A DNA stretch of 64,000 nucleotides from VYFG01 sp965204165 (lineage in GTDB: Bacteria; Pseudomonadota; Gammaproteobacteria; Arenicellales; Poriferihabitantaceae), in assembly GCA_965204165.1 (NCBI GenBank), contig OZ241969.1:682001-746000 (forward strand). Reading direction: 5' to 3'. This document shows, in pieces, positions 1 through 10,000 of this stretch; the first letter of the stretch is position 1; each line of letters opens with the position of its first letter. The position numbers were made by a program, and so were the translations under genes. The notes under the pieces were generated by a model, which saw only the letters and a list, made by a program, of their open reading frames with translations, was not told the DNA's origin and did no database searches.

Positions 1-2
1 TT

Positions 3-560
3 TTATTGGTGGTTCTGGCTGCCCGCTATTGCCTCATGCCCCATCCGGACGTTGTCAGCCGTTTGGAAGTGGTGCCTTTTCCGGTTATCCGTAATTCCGG
101 GAAACGTGGAAAAACTGACCTGGTCGATGACCGCACGGTCATGTACGACGACAACACCATTCCCCGATGGGCCATTTTCTGGTCTCATGGGGACGGGAGG
201 ACAGCACACATCAAGGGATGCAGCATTGCCCATGTCTGGGCAATGCCAAAAGACCCGGACGCGTTCACGAATGTCGCCAATCTGGCAATCATTCCGGAAT
301 GCCTGGCAAGCCTGACAGACAAGGACGGACCGCTGGTTCCCTTTCTCCAATACCATGCCCAATCGTCATATGGCTGGCGGCCAAAAGACTGTCCTTCCAT
401 CGAAAAACCACCAGGCTATGATTGCATAAGGTGGAACTATATCGAACCAAGTGACGACCTTGGCGACCCTAACCGCTATATACTGGATCGATTGACGGAA
501 TCCCGTTCACGGCCCGCCAAATGCATACTTGAACTGATTACGAGGCCCATTGGGAACTGA
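3..560 (+). CDS. Unrecognised protein, 5' end outside window
   Basis: The frame is open from the window edge, so the N-terminus is missing; about 185 codons are seen. The protein reads like a real globular domain: a CSIAHVW segment followed by NLAIIPECLASLTDK and YGWRPKD. The spaced Cys/His/Asn residues loosely recall HNH-type nucleases, but I do not recognise the family and assign no function. Nothing co-directional follows for over a kilobase. Confidence 0.5.
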   Translation, partial: LLVVLAARYCLMPHPDVVSRLEVVPFPVIRNSGKRGKTDLVDDRTVMYDDNTIPRWAIFWSHGDGRTAHIKGCSIAHVWAMPKDPDAFTNVANLAIIPECLASLTDKDGPLVPFLQYHAQSSYGWRPKDCPSIEKPPGYDCIRWNYIEPSDDLGDPNRYILDRLTESRSRPAKCILELITRPIGN

Positions 561-849
561 CCCAGGAATTTCGCCCAGGCTGAACGCAGTCCGCTTGCGT
601 CGGCAGCCAGCTGCGCACGGTTTTTCCCTGGCGATGTTCTGTCCAACCACAGCATGAATGCTGACAAACAGGCCAATCAAGAGCCGACCTACAGATTTAC
701 CAACGCCTGACCCTCTGAGTTCGGCTTTCGAGAATAGAACGCTATTCGCCGTTGCCCACAATTCATGTTGCCCATGGCCTGATACCATCAATCCGGATTC
801 ATTGCCTCGAACGCCGCAACCTGCTCTTAAGGCTGGCGACTACACCCCG

Positions 850-1195
850 TCACCGCCGTGCCATGTTTTCCATGCGGAGGTGGGCCCGCGCTTCGTCGAT
901 ACCGGACAGATCGAATGACCCGCCGTACCAGTCGAGGGGCCGCCCGATGCTCCTCGTGTGACGGATCGGGGAACGCCTCCAGAAAATCCATGAACCCGTC
1001 CGGCCCGCCGACATCCTCCGGCAAACAGCGTCGAGCCCCGCCTACAAAGGTCGAATATTAAATTTTCGGATCGCCATCGCCAATCCCCTCGACGATCACT
1101 TCATGACGCCAGTTGTCACCATAGTCGTAGACATAAACGAACCGGCCCACTCTAAACGCGATAAAGGGGCTCCGTGGCTAGGAGCCTGAAGGGAA
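850..1195 (-). pseudogene. Plasmid pRiA4b ORF-3-like protein, decayed
   Basis: Reading the minus strand from about 1195 gives FVYVYDYGDNWRH and EGIGDGDPK, the conserved core of the pRiA4b ORF-3-like family often carried by plasmids and IS elements. An in-frame TAA follows at about 1063. The same frame then resumes with LPEDVGGPDGFMDFLEAF, the conserved family block. Beyond HEEHR the family-like end (DWYGGSFDL..GIDEA) continues only in another frame, ending at a TGA at 850-852. One stop plus one frameshift make this a dead gene. The N-terminal half is not found. Confidence 0.7.
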
Positions 1196-1246
1196 CATCA
1201 TCGTGATCTGCGTGATGCCAGCCGGAATATCCCTATAAAAGGGGGC

Positions 1247-1399
1247 TTATATACATTGCCAGACAACCTTGCTCCCAAACGGAGCATAAACGTTACGCCA
1301 CTTCAAATCTGATGCCTGTCGCTTAATTGCCCAAACCGTTTTTCCCAGGACCATCGCAATATGGTGAGTGATGAATCCCTGCCGATACAGAAGCATCAT
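1247..1399 (-). CDS. Small helix-turn-helix protein (50 aa)
   Basis: A 50-codon ORF starts at tandem ATGs preceded by a strong AAGGAG ribosome site eight bases upstream. The product begins MMLLYRQGFITHHIAM and continues VLGKTVWAIKRQASDL, the helix-turn-helix pattern of short DNA-binding domains in which a 'LY..G.s..eIA..LGkt..Ai..r' helix pair recognises DNA. It lies 90 bases downstream of the TIR-domain gene on the same strand and may be co-transcribed with it. Whether it regulates that gene is inference. It could also be the leftover N-terminus of a longer regulator, although the stop is clean. Confidence 0.55.
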   Translation of the reverse strand: MMLLYRQGFITHHIAMVLGKTVWAIKRQASDLKWRNVYAPFGSKVVWQCI

Positions 1400-1489
1400 T
1401 TCAGCTCCTTAAGCGTTGTCCAGTGATAGTTATTTTTCGTCTTTCTAGCAATGTATATAAGTCCCTTTCCTTTCATGACGTATCCATAC

Positions 1490-2413
1490 TCAGAGAACAA
1501 AGCTAGGAGAACCATTCGTTTGTATAACGTAGTCGAAGGTCACCTCGTCATGACTATCACCTCTAGTGTCGTCCTTGATTCCCAGCACCTTAATCGCCGC
1601 CCAATATCCGTTTTCATTCTGCAATACGGCTACCTGTCCAAGCTCAGGCTGGCGGATTCTCGATGATCCATCGTATTTACGTGCGTCAACAACGTCTTTG
1701 ATGTCACTATAATCTTTAACGATCGCGACAGTGCGGATACTATTTGGATCGTTAAGAAGATGTATATTCTGGTCACTCGATTTACTCAAATAAATTTCAA
1801 ACATATGTTCGCCACTGCCTATGCAATAGCGACCGTTGTTGTTTGAGTAGTCAAACGTGACGCGCCCCTTTGGCGACGGAGAGACATACTTTTCAGAACT
1901 CGGTATGAACTTTTGGCTTGAGAACTTTTTTATGGTTTCGAAAGGATTCTCACCAAGCGGAGGAACGGGTATAGCGGGCTCATCTAATAGCGATCGGAGT
2001 AGCTCCTCGTATTTTTCTTCATATTTTCGATCATCCCGAAAATCCACATAGAGACAACTTCCTAGAAAGGTCGGTACTAGATCCGATCCTGCATTGTTAC
2101 GAATTACGGGTATTACCCAATTTGCATCTTGGTCGGCCATCACTTCTGCCGTTATTATCCTTTTCTCAAATCCCACTCCACCCTTCTGTGAGTTTGCTTT
2201 TTGCACGTATTTCTGTGTGCAGATGCACAGCACGCGAGTCGACTCAGATAGTCCTCGTTCGATAAATGCAGCGATATCTTGTCCTAGGTCAAGGTTCCAT
2301 TGGTCCAATATCGTGTCCACTCCATTGTGGCGCAGCCGAGTAGCCAACTGCAATACCCACGCCTTATGGTCTTCATTATCATGTGAGTAAGAGACAAATA
2401 CTGATGGAGTCAT
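1490..2413 (-). CDS. TIR/SEFIR-domain protein
   Basis: A 307-aa protein with an N-terminal TIR/SEFIR fold at about residues 3-140. It opens with SVFVSYSHDNEDH, then ILDQWNL, FIERGLSES and a 'CTQKYVQKA' strand before the GFEKR motif typical of bacterial SEFIR-like domains. The C-terminal half (about 150-307) matches nothing I know and may be a sensor or effector-partner domain. Bacterial TIR proteins commonly act in anti-phage defence by cleaving NAD+ or making signalling nucleotides; a catalytic glutamate cannot be assigned here with confidence. The ATG has a GA-rich ribosome site (GAGGGGG). Base composition is AT-richer than the core genes, in keeping with transfer. Confidence 0.8.
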   Translation of the reverse strand: MTPSVFVSYSHDNEDHKAWVLQLATRLRHNGVDTILDQWNLDLGQDIAAFIERGLSESTRVLCICTQKYVQKANSQKGGVGFEKRIITAEVMADQDANWVIPVIRNNAGSDLVPTFLGSCLYVDFRDDRKYEEKYEELLRSLLDEPAIPVPPLGENPFETIKKFSSQKFIPSSEKYVSPSPKGRVTFDYSNNNGRYCIGSGEHMFEIYLSKSSDQNIHLLNDPNSIRTVAIVKDYSDIKDVVDARKYDGSSRIRQPELGQVAVLQNENGYWAAIKVLGIKDDTRGDSHDEVTFDYVIQTNGSPSFVL

Positions 2414-2639
2414 TCTTCAATTCCCCCTCGTTCGGGTTGTTTTTCCAAGTGTGACGCAGAAACTGCCACATCCTCCGATGGCCCTGAATCATTGCTCCGC
2501 CAAGCCTGCCACCACAAACCCTACGGCTGCGAGCTACTTACCATTAGCGGAGGCGATCGCAGAACCGTCTGGGTTAGCCTGCAGACTCTACCTGAAAGGC
2601 GATGAATCGGATAATCATACAACTTATTTTAGTAATACC

Positions 2640-2970
2640 GCCAGGGGGCGTGTGAAACCCGCGAGCGGGTGGAACGCCTGACCTCAGCATCACGATCAGA
2701 TGAAAGTATGGCGCTGGTATCTGGTGGTGCAGGCCCTGATGACCCTGGACGGTGTTGACCGGGCGATGGTTACCACGCTGGGTGCGGAACCGGTCGATCT
2801 GCGTCGGTTCTCGAATGCGCGGGAGTTGATGGGATTTCTGGGGCTGGTACCTTCGGATCACACCTCGAGTTCTTACCGCCGCAACGGGGTGATTACCCGA
2901 ACCGGCAATAGTTATGCCCGGCGCATTCTATGGAGTCCGCTTAGTGCTACTAGTTTCCAGCGAGGAACAG
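2640..2970 (+). pseudogene. IS110-family transposase remnant
   Basis: The block WRWYLVVQALMTLDGVD, the RRFSNARELMGFLGLVPS motif and the ITRTGNSYARR motif are the conserved C-terminal Transposase_20 region of IS110-type DEDD transposases. Upstream, a family-like ERVERLT segment lies in a different frame, so a frameshift separates them at about 2695. After about 2970 the similarity stops abruptly. The N-terminal DEDD half is absent, so this is an inactive fragment. Confidence 0.75.
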
Positions 2971-3102
2971 CCTGGCGCTGCACCAGACAAACCTGCTATC
3001 CGGAAAATGCTCGACGAGATCAGTTCGCAAAGCTTCTGTATCGTTGCACGAAGTGTATTGGACGTTTGATGCCCTCATTGTTAGACCGATATCCTTGGAA
3101 GG

Positions 3103-3114
3103 ACTTGCAAAATT
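3103..3114 (+). repeat. Left candidate terminal inverted repeat of the IS
   Basis: ACTTGCAAAATT occurs here and, inverted, at 4614-4625. The pair brackets the transposase gene, giving an element of about 1.5 kb. Matching outside the 12 bp is weak and no target-site duplication is obvious, so the exact ends are uncertain. Confidence 0.5.
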
Positions 3115-3226
3115 GCCTGATTGAGCGAGTTTTTCACCCCAACAGGCGATTTTCAAAGCAGGGCCAAGGGGTCGGACGGTGGTATAGTGAAGTCTTGAAA
3201 CACACACTGCGCCGCCGAACAACCCG

Positions 3227-4408
3227 ATGCCCCTTGCGACGACTATATCCAACCTCCGCTACCTTTTTCAAGACGAAATTTTCCCGGCCATCGAGGACCG
3301 GACCGGCCGGCTGTCGGAGAAGCACCGGCGCCTGATCGCGGTCCTTGACTGGGTGAAGGTGGAAACCTTCTTCCCGGCCTGCCCGGTGAGCGCCGGACGT
3401 CCGACGGCGGATCGGGTGGCCCTGGCGACGGCGTTCATCGCCAAGGCCATCTGGGATCTGCCCACCACCCGGCACCTGATGGACCGGATCCTGTCGGACC
3501 CGGCGCTGCGCAGGATGTGCGGGTGGAGCCGGTGTTCCGAGGTGCCGAGCGAGGCGACGTTCTCCAGGGCGTTTGCCTTGTTCGCTGAAGGCGACCTGCC
3601 GGGGAGGATGCACGAGGCGCTGATCCGGAGCACCCTGGGCAGGGACGATGTGATCGTCGGGCACCTGTCCCGGGACTCGACGGCGATCGAGGCCCGGGAG
3701 AAACCGGAACGGAAAAAGGCTTCGGACAAGGATGAAGGCAATGGCAAGGATGGGAAGAAGGGAAAAACCGCGAAGCGCAAGCCGGGGCGTCCGCCCAAGG
3801 GGGATTCGTCCGAAGGGAAGCCCGAACGCAGACTGGAGCGGCAGTTGCAGATGTCCTTCGGGGAAATGATGGCGGACCTGCCGCGGAAATGCGGCATCGG
3901 CACCAAGCGCAACGCCAAGGGGTTCCTGACCTCCTGGAAGGGATACAAGCTCCACATCGACGGCGCGGACGGCGGCATACCGGTCAGCTGCATCCTGACC
4001 TCGGCCTTCCTCCATGACAGCCAGGCCGCCATTCCGCTGGCCGCGCAAAGCGACCGGCGGGTGACCGCGTGCTACGAAGTCATGGACAGCGCCTACGACG
4101 CCCCGGAAATCAGGGCCTACAGCGAATCCCTGGGCCATGTGCCGATCATCGACACCAATCCCCGCCGGGACCGGGCACTCAAGGAAAGTCTCCGCCGGGA
4201 GGCCCGCGCCCAGCGCGCCGCCGGGCATATCGATCACAAGACGGTGCGTTACCGTGAACGGTCCAACATCGAGCGGATCAACGGACGGCTCAAGGACGAG
4301 TTCGGCGGCCGCCATGTCCGCGTGCGGGGACCCACCAAGGTGAACTGCCACCTGATGTGGGGCATCCTCGCACTCACGGTGGACCAGCTTCTCCGGCTCG
4401 GGACCTGA
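3227..4408 (+). CDS. DDE transposase, IS5/IS1182-like
   Basis: A 393-aa transposase. The N-terminal part has the 'P.DRVALATAFIAKAI..LPTTRHLMDRI' pattern of IS5/IS1182-type enzymes. Candidate DDE residues are the Asp in SRDSTAIEAREK (about residue 150), the Asp in VMDSAYDAPEIR (about 288) and the Glu in RYRERSNIERINGRLKDE (about 348). A Lys/Arg/Gly-rich insertion (about 160-200) follows the first catalytic Asp, as in related enzymes. The frame is intact, so the element may be active. Composition is GC-rich like the chromosome. Confidence 0.85.
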   Translation: MPLATTISNLRYLFQDEIFPAIEDRTGRLSEKHRRLIAVLDWVKVETFFPACPVSAGRPTADRVALATAFIAKAIWDLPTTRHLMDRILSDPALRRMCGWSRCSEVPSEATFSRAFALFAEGDLPGRMHEALIRSTLGRDDVIVGHLSRDSTAIEAREKPERKKASDKDEGNGKDGKKGKTAKRKPGRPPKGDSSEGKPERRLERQLQMSFGEMMADLPRKCGIGTKRNAKGFLTSWKGYKLHIDGADGGIPVSCILTSAFLHDSQAAIPLAAQSDRRVTACYEVMDSAYDAPEIRAYSESLGHVPIIDTNPRRDRALKESLRREARAQRAAGHIDHKTVRYRERSNIERINGRLKDEFGGRHVRVRGPTKVNCHLMWGILALTVDQLLRLGT

Positions 4409-4613
4409 GTCGAACCCCGAACCGATTTCCCTGCTGAATACCCTGCCATCCCGCGAAGATGGCGTGGAAAGGCTCGTCCCGAAACCACCGGAATCCCCTC
4501 GTCGGGGTACTTCACGCCCTCCCGGACGGCAAAATCCATCCGTAATTGATCGCCAGCGATGGCGCTATCCGGCCATTCTTATTGTGCGTTGCACAATACC
4601 TCTCTCTCGCCGG

Positions 4614-4625
4614 AATTTTGCAAGT
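4614..4625 (-). repeat. Right candidate terminal inverted repeat of the IS
   Basis: Plus-strand AATTTTGCAAGT is the exact reverse complement of 3103-3114. It lies about 200 bases after the transposase stop and just before the end of the HEPN-like gene. Confidence 0.5.
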
Positions 4626-4665
4626 GGCTCCTTGTACTATCTTTTTTCGGATTTCGGCCACCCAA

Positions 4666-5328
4666 TCAGTATTTTTCAAAACCTGGGTTGTAAAACTGAT
4701 CCGCGAACTCGCCAAGAATGGAACGCGCCTCTCGCACGGCTCGAAGCGATAGTGGACTGGCAACATCGTCTAACGGCCTACTGTCTTTCGCGATGGTTAG
4801 GATGATACGAAGTAACGTTGCAAACGACTCGCGAATCAGATCCAAGGTGTAAGTGTCGCACCAGAGGTCACCGAACTCCCGCTTCCTAATTTCGCCATGC
4901 CATCGTGGATTGCGTGAAAACACGAGTGTGCTTTCCACTTTGAACGCAACACCGTGAGCGACGTTATGTCGAATAATGTAGCCTGAGAGAGCCGCTTGAC
5001 ACCATATTTCAAGCAATCCGCGAACGTCGTCGTCTCTTACCCCAGAAGCAGAGGTTTCCAACATCGCAATTAACACAGTTACCGGCTTCGCGTCGGTTGC
5101 TGGACGGACGCCCTTCGGGTCGATGCCTTCTAGCGACCAAATAGCTTTCTCCATATGGTATTCGATACTTCCGGCAAAAGTGATGATCGAAGCCAATTTC
5201 TGCGCGACAATGCCCTCCAAACCCAACACCTCATTAATTCGATCAGCTCGTCCAAATTCTCGGGTCGATTGTTGCACCATTAGTCTGCTTACGGTCCAGT
5301 GTCGTCGTTTCAGAACTGTCAATTTCAA
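4666..5328 (-). CDS. HEPN-like protein, candidate RNase/toxin
   Basis: A predicted all-helical protein of 220 aa (204 aa if the ATG at 5280 is used). Near residue 140 it carries IIRHNVAHG: an Arg, four residues, then His, the R-x4-6-H signature of HEPN ribonucleases, in the RNxxAHG form common in this superfamily. The TTG start overlaps the TGA stop of the upstream nuclease-like gene (TTGA), which indicates translational coupling. Known HEPN proteins act as toxins or abortive-infection RNases, or as non-catalytic partners. The specific role here is inference. No close family is recognised. Confidence 0.6.
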   Translation of the reverse strand: MKLTVLKRRHWTVSRLMVQQSTREFGRADRINEVLGLEGIVAQKLASIITFAGSIEYHMEKAIWSLEGIDPKGVRPATDAKPVTVLIAMLETSASGVRDDDVRGLLEIWCQAALSGYIIRHNVAHGVAFKVESTLVFSRNPRWHGEIRKREFGDLWCDTYTLDLIRESFATLLRIILTIAKDSRPLDDVASPLSLRAVREARSILGEFADQFYNPGFEKY

Positions 5329-6320
5329 GAGTTCGTTCGAGACACCGAGTTATGTGACATAAAATCCGGCCAACTGTGTGGCTGCTGATGGAGGATAGTG
5401 CGCACCACTTTCTGCTCTAATCCCCGCTCAAGCGCTTGACGAAAGTTGATCATATTACTTACGACAGCGTCGCGTCGGATGGCGTGTCTCCAATTAATTG
5501 TTCTTCCTTGAGGCAGGGTCCAGTTCAACAGATGTGTGAGCGCCATATGCCCGAACATCATACCGTCATTCCCCGCAACGAACTGTAGTTCGACGTGAGT
5601 ATTACTGTGTGATTGGTGTTCTTCTAGGTCCCAAGTCGTGAAGAGTGTGGAGACCTCAGGATCCAGCTTTCCTACTGCCTCACCACCTGCGACGGTAAAG
5701 CCGATTTCATCAATCCGCATTCGCCACTGTTCGGTCCTCGTATCGCCGTCCTTTTCAGCCATCAGCAGCTCTACCTTCTTGCAGCGGAACCGTACGCCCG
5801 CACCTGGAGCAATCTTATAGCTGACATCACCAGCCAGTACGCCGAGCAGGTTCTCGCGCATTGCATCGCTGAATCTAATGTTGAAGTTCTTGCGCGCCTT
5901 TGTAAGGTGCCGCGCCTCGAAAAGCACCCAGATGCCACGGTATCTCCACGCGATAAGTAGTGGCATGTTGACGAGTTCGGCGTACGCGGAGAGTCGTTCG
6001 AGATAATCCGGTGTGAATGACAGGGTTTGCTTTGACTTGGACTTGACTTCAATGAGCAATGGCCCGGCTTGTTCGAATTGTGCGAGTACATCGGGTACTC
6101 GATAGGTATCGCGTGACTTCAGCGGCGCCTGTTGTTGATCGAGCTTGTGGACAAGGAGTGCTTTGCCCAACCAACTGCAAATCGCGATGAACTGATCCTC
6201 GCGGGGCAGCCCGAGATCGAGCCGCCGAACACCCTCTGCTATTTTTTTGGGTTCTACATCCCAGCCCAGTTCGGTAAGCACTTCCTGAATGAGCCGGTCA
6301 CTATCGTCTGTATAGTTCAC
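5325..6320 (-). CDS. PD-(D/E)XK nuclease-like protein
   Basis: A 331-aa protein. Residues about 70-105 read RVPDVLAQFEQ followed by LLIEVKSKSK, the PD...(D/E)xK arrangement of restriction-endonuclease-fold enzymes; a helix-strand pattern (YLERLSAYAELVNMPLLIAWRY) follows as in Hjc/restriction folds. The C-terminal 200 residues are not recognised. It is first in an operon with the HEPN-like gene. A role in nucleic-acid restriction or sensing is inferred, not shown. Confidence 0.6.
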   Translation of the reverse strand: MNYTDDSDRLIQEVLTELGWDVEPKKIAEGVRRLDLGLPREDQFIAICSWLGKALLVHKLDQQQAPLKSRDTYRVPDVLAQFEQAGPLLIEVKSKSKQTLSFTPDYLERLSAYAELVNMPLLIAWRYRGIWVLFEARHLTKARKNFNIRFSDAMRENLLGVLAGDVSYKIAPGAGVRFRCKKVELLMAEKDGDTRTEQWRMRIDEIGFTVAGGEAVGKLDPEVSTLFTTWDLEEHQSHSNTHVELQFVAGNDGMMFGHMALTHLLNWTLPQGRTINWRHAIRRDAVVSNMINFRQALERGLEQKVVRTILHQQPHSWPDFMSHNSVSRTNS

Positions 6321-6482
6321 GCCATCAATCCTTATTTTGGCCGGGCGAAAATCGAAATGATCTGCGGCGCTTCCGCAATCGGAATTGTGAGGTGGGCATC
6401 TGCTTCGTATGAAGTTTCAAGCAATAGTACTGATCTGACGTGCAGCATTCTAGAGCGTTTGACGTTTATTCGGAATTGACTG

Positions 6483-6611
6483 TCCATCGAACAGATACAC
6501 GAAAAGGGCTATGCCGAAAAACACCGGGATCGGGGAGAGCCGGTCCACCTGATCGGCGTGGCCTTCGGCAGGGACAGGAGCCAGGCAGCGGTGAAGGTGA
6601 TACCTGCCTGA
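6483..6611 (+). pseudogene. Fragment of AAA-ATPase-like/PD-(D/E)XK (DUF1703) protein
   Basis: About 42 codons ending in TGA encode EQIHEKGYAEKHRDRGEP and VHLIGVAFGRD, the C-terminal strand-helix of the AAA-ATPase-like plus PD-(D/E)XK family. No upstream part of such a gene is present and there is no start codon, so this is a remnant. Confidence 0.55.
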
Positions 6612-7036
6612 GTATGGCCCTGAGGTGGTCAAGCCACCGTGGAATCATGGCTGCGCCCATCCGTAAATGGTTATTTTTCACCATGATTGTCGCCCTTAGA
6701 GACCCCCGAAATGAGTTCCCTGCGGTAAATTTCGGAACGTACTCTACGGTCGGTCCTGATCGTCCCGCCCATCCGGTTGAATTCGCCGGATTCCCCGTCG
6801 GCCGACGCCCTCTCCGTCATCGAAACGCATCCGGACGTCTACAACACGGGGCTGACCCGGGCGCGCGGCTGTCGCCGGACGATGGAGTGCGCCGAACACC
6901 ACACCCCTGACCGGAAGACGGTCCGGTTCGCCCTGAGCCGGAAAAACCCGTTTCCGCACACGCCCCGTATTTCGGCATCACCGGGGCCTGCCGCGCAGGA
7001 CCGGCAGGGCGCCGGCGGCGCCCCGCCATGTCCGGA
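6612..7036. other. Gene-free interval
   Basis: This lies downstream of the autotransporter stop. Open frames are short, GC-driven and without recognisable motifs. No convincing terminator or RNA gene is seen. Confidence 0.4.
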
Positions 7037-10000
7037 CTACCAGCGGACCACGCCCCTCAGCAGCACGCCGTGCCTCGCGTCCCCGTCCGCGGGCTCGTTC
7101 CGCACCGCGTCCAGGCTGAGACCGATGCGCGGCCCTTCCGTCCGGACCGGCTCCAGCCGCCAGCCCACGCGCCAGTCGGTCGCCCCGCCGTCCGCGCCTG
7201 AAAAACCCACGTTCGGCGTGCCCGTGTACCGGCCCCCCGACACCGCAATCCCGTAGCCCGCCTCGGCGCGGAGACCCCGGCCCGCCTCGAACTCTCCTCC
7301 AGGCGCCAGCTCCCGCGCGTCCCTCGCGCCCCACAGACGGTCCGCCGAACCCGAAGGCGTCCCGAAGGTCGGCGACAGGCTGAACGACAGCCCCCGGCCA
7401 CGCTCGCCCGGGTCCAGCCGCACCGTCGCCGACGCGCCCCATTCCCCGTAATCCGAGTCCGCGTGGGAAGCCAGCACCCGCGCCTTCGCCTCCAGCGACA
7501 GGCCCGTGGCCGGGTTGGCGTAGCTCACGCCCGCGCCGATCTCCACGCCCGTCCCCGTCTCCGCGTCCCCGCCGTCATGGCGAAGGCCGAGTTCCAGCAC
7601 GGGCCGGAGCGTCCTGCCTTCGTCCAGTTCGTACGTCCGTCCCCCCTCCAGCAGCAACCGCACCCGGTTTGTTTTCGCTTCAGTCGCTACGGAGTTCGCG
7701 GCCTTGTCGGAGTCCGTCCGCACGTACAGCGCGTCCGCCTTCAGCGCGAGGTCCATGCCGCCTTTCCCGTATTTCCCGCCTTTTCCATATTTCCCGCCTT
7801 TCCCGCCTTGCTCCAGCAGTACCCCACGGGCACCCAGGGCGCCCATCCGCAGCGACAGGTCCGTCCTCACCGGGGCCGTGCCGTCGTCGAACGAGACCGT
7901 CATGTCGCCCGTGCCCCAACCGACGAGGCCCCAGGCGGACACCCGGTCGGTGACCTCGTAGCGGCCGTAGGGGCTCACCGTGGTCATCGCGCTCTCCAGG
8001 CTGCCCTTCGCGCCCGTCTGGGCGCCGGAGTCGTCGAACGTGCCCTCGCCCTCGCTCAGGCCGATCGCCACCCCGGCCAGCATCCGGCCCCAGTCGGCGT
8101 CGGTGCCCAGGGTCCCCGTCGTCACCTCGCCGTCGATGCCGAGGCGGCCGCTGTCGGAAGCCCGCTCGCCGTCGAACCCGCCATGCGCCACCCGGCCCCA
8201 GGCCGCGAGGCCCGGGCCCGAGCCGTCCATCCGGCCCGCCGCGTGGAACGAACTGCCCAGCAGCATTTCGCGGCCCGTCATCGAGATCTTGCCCGTATTT
8301 CCTGCATGGCCCCCATGGCCGGTCTCATTCCAGCGGTCGCCGGCGCCGAGCCGCGCGAACGGATCATGATCGTCCGCCTGCGCCGGCGAACCGGAACGCT
8401 GCGCAAGGCCCGTCAGCACGTCCATCAGCGGATCGCCGTCCTCCCCGCCCGACAGGTCCAGCGACTGGCCCGCCAGGGTCGCGTGGGTCCCCGGCGCGAG
8501 GTCACCCTCCAGCCTGCCGGACACCGCGTCCGCCACGTGGCTTCCCGCCGTGCGCCCGAACCGCGACAGCCACGCCCGCTGCAGCGCGTCGTCGTTCCTG
8601 ATGACCCCCTTCGCCTCGCGGTGGATCTTGCGCAGGTACGCCCCCCGCGGGTTCGAGAGCTTCAGCCCGAACGTCTCCTTGCCCTCGTCGATGGCGTCGT
8701 CGAGGATCGCCACGCTCACCGTCTTCGCCGTCTCGCCCGCCGCGAAGACGAGCGTGCCCGACGCGGCCGTGTAGTCCGCCCCCGCCGTCGCCGTGCCGTC
8801 GGCGGTCGCGTAGTCCACCGACACCTCGTGCGACGCCGCGCGGTGGAGCGTCACCGCGAAGTCGAGGCTCGCGTCCTTGCCTTCCTTCGCCCGCGCGTCC
8901 TGGGCCCGGATGCGCGCCGGGCCCGGGACCTTCGCCGACGCCCCGCCGAGCGCGATCTTCACGTCCTTCCAGGACTTCGGCGCGACGCGCACCCGCCACA
9001 GCACCGGGTCCAGCGGCTCCACGCCCGTGACCTTCCCGGCCGTCACCGTGAACGCATCGGCAGCGGGCTCCGAGCCCGACTGCACGTCCAGCGCGAACGC
9101 CGTCCGCCCGTCATGCTCCGCCGGGACCTTGCCGAACTCTACCGCCACGGTCTGGGCCTCTTCTTCCGGCGGGGTCTGTTCCTCGGGCACCTGCGCCTGC
9201 GCCTGCGCCTCGGTCACCTCGATGCGGTAGTCCGTGGTCGTCAACCCCGGTTCGGACACCGTCACCTCCAGCCTGGTCGGGCCGTCCGGCGACAGCGGCA
9301 GCGCCGCCGCCGTGCCGGAGCCATGGACCCGCTGCCGCGACAGAAGCGTCAGATGCGGCACCGGCCGGCGCGAGCGCGCCCACACGGTCGGCGCGCCGCC
9401 CGGCGCCGCGCCCCACGACGGCGCCAGCGACACCTCACGGGTCCCCGCCGGCACCTCCGCCCGGTAGGACTTCACCCCCGGCGAGAACGCCGGGACCAGC
9501 GCCACCGCCTGCGAGCCCGCCGTGAGCGCAAGACCGCTCAGCGGCCCGCCCGCCGCCGCCGTCCGCGGCGCCGCCGCCCCGGCCACCTCGATGCGGTACG
9601 TCGTGGTCGTCCCCTGCAATGGCTTCCCCGAACCGTCCGGTTCGAGCACCGTCACCTCCAGCCCGGTCGGGCCGGCCGACGACAGCGCCAGCGCCGCCGC
9701 CGTGCCGGAGGCGTGAACCTGCGTCTGCGCCAGAATCGTCGCCCCCCCGCTCGAAAGCAAGACCACGCTCGGCGAGCCGGCCAGCGCGGCCTCCGCGCCC
9801 CACGACGGCGCCAGCGTCACGCCCGCCGTCCCCGCCGGGACCTCCGCCCGGTAGGACAGCACATTCGGCGAGAAGGCCGGGACCAGCGCCACCGCCTGCG
9901 AGCCGGCCGAGAGCGCAAGGCCGCTCAGCGGACCGCCCGCCGCCGCGCGCGCCGCCGCCAGCCGCTGCTTCTCCGCTTCCGCTTCCGCCTCCGCCGCGAG

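Larger units (their letters stand above)
3103..4625 (+). mobile_element. Insertion sequence, IS5/IS1182-like
   Basis: A single DDE transposase gene is bracketed by 12-bp inverted repeats (3103-3114 and 4614-4625). Size and layout fit an IS of the IS5/IS1182 superfamily. It sits between an IS110 remnant and the HEPN/nuclease operon, so this area is an insertion hotspot. Family assignment below superfamily level needs comparison. Confidence 0.6.

Noticed and set aside
3134..4351. 405-codon minus-strand frame
   Set aside because: Antisense to the transposase, Pro/Arg-rich and without motifs.
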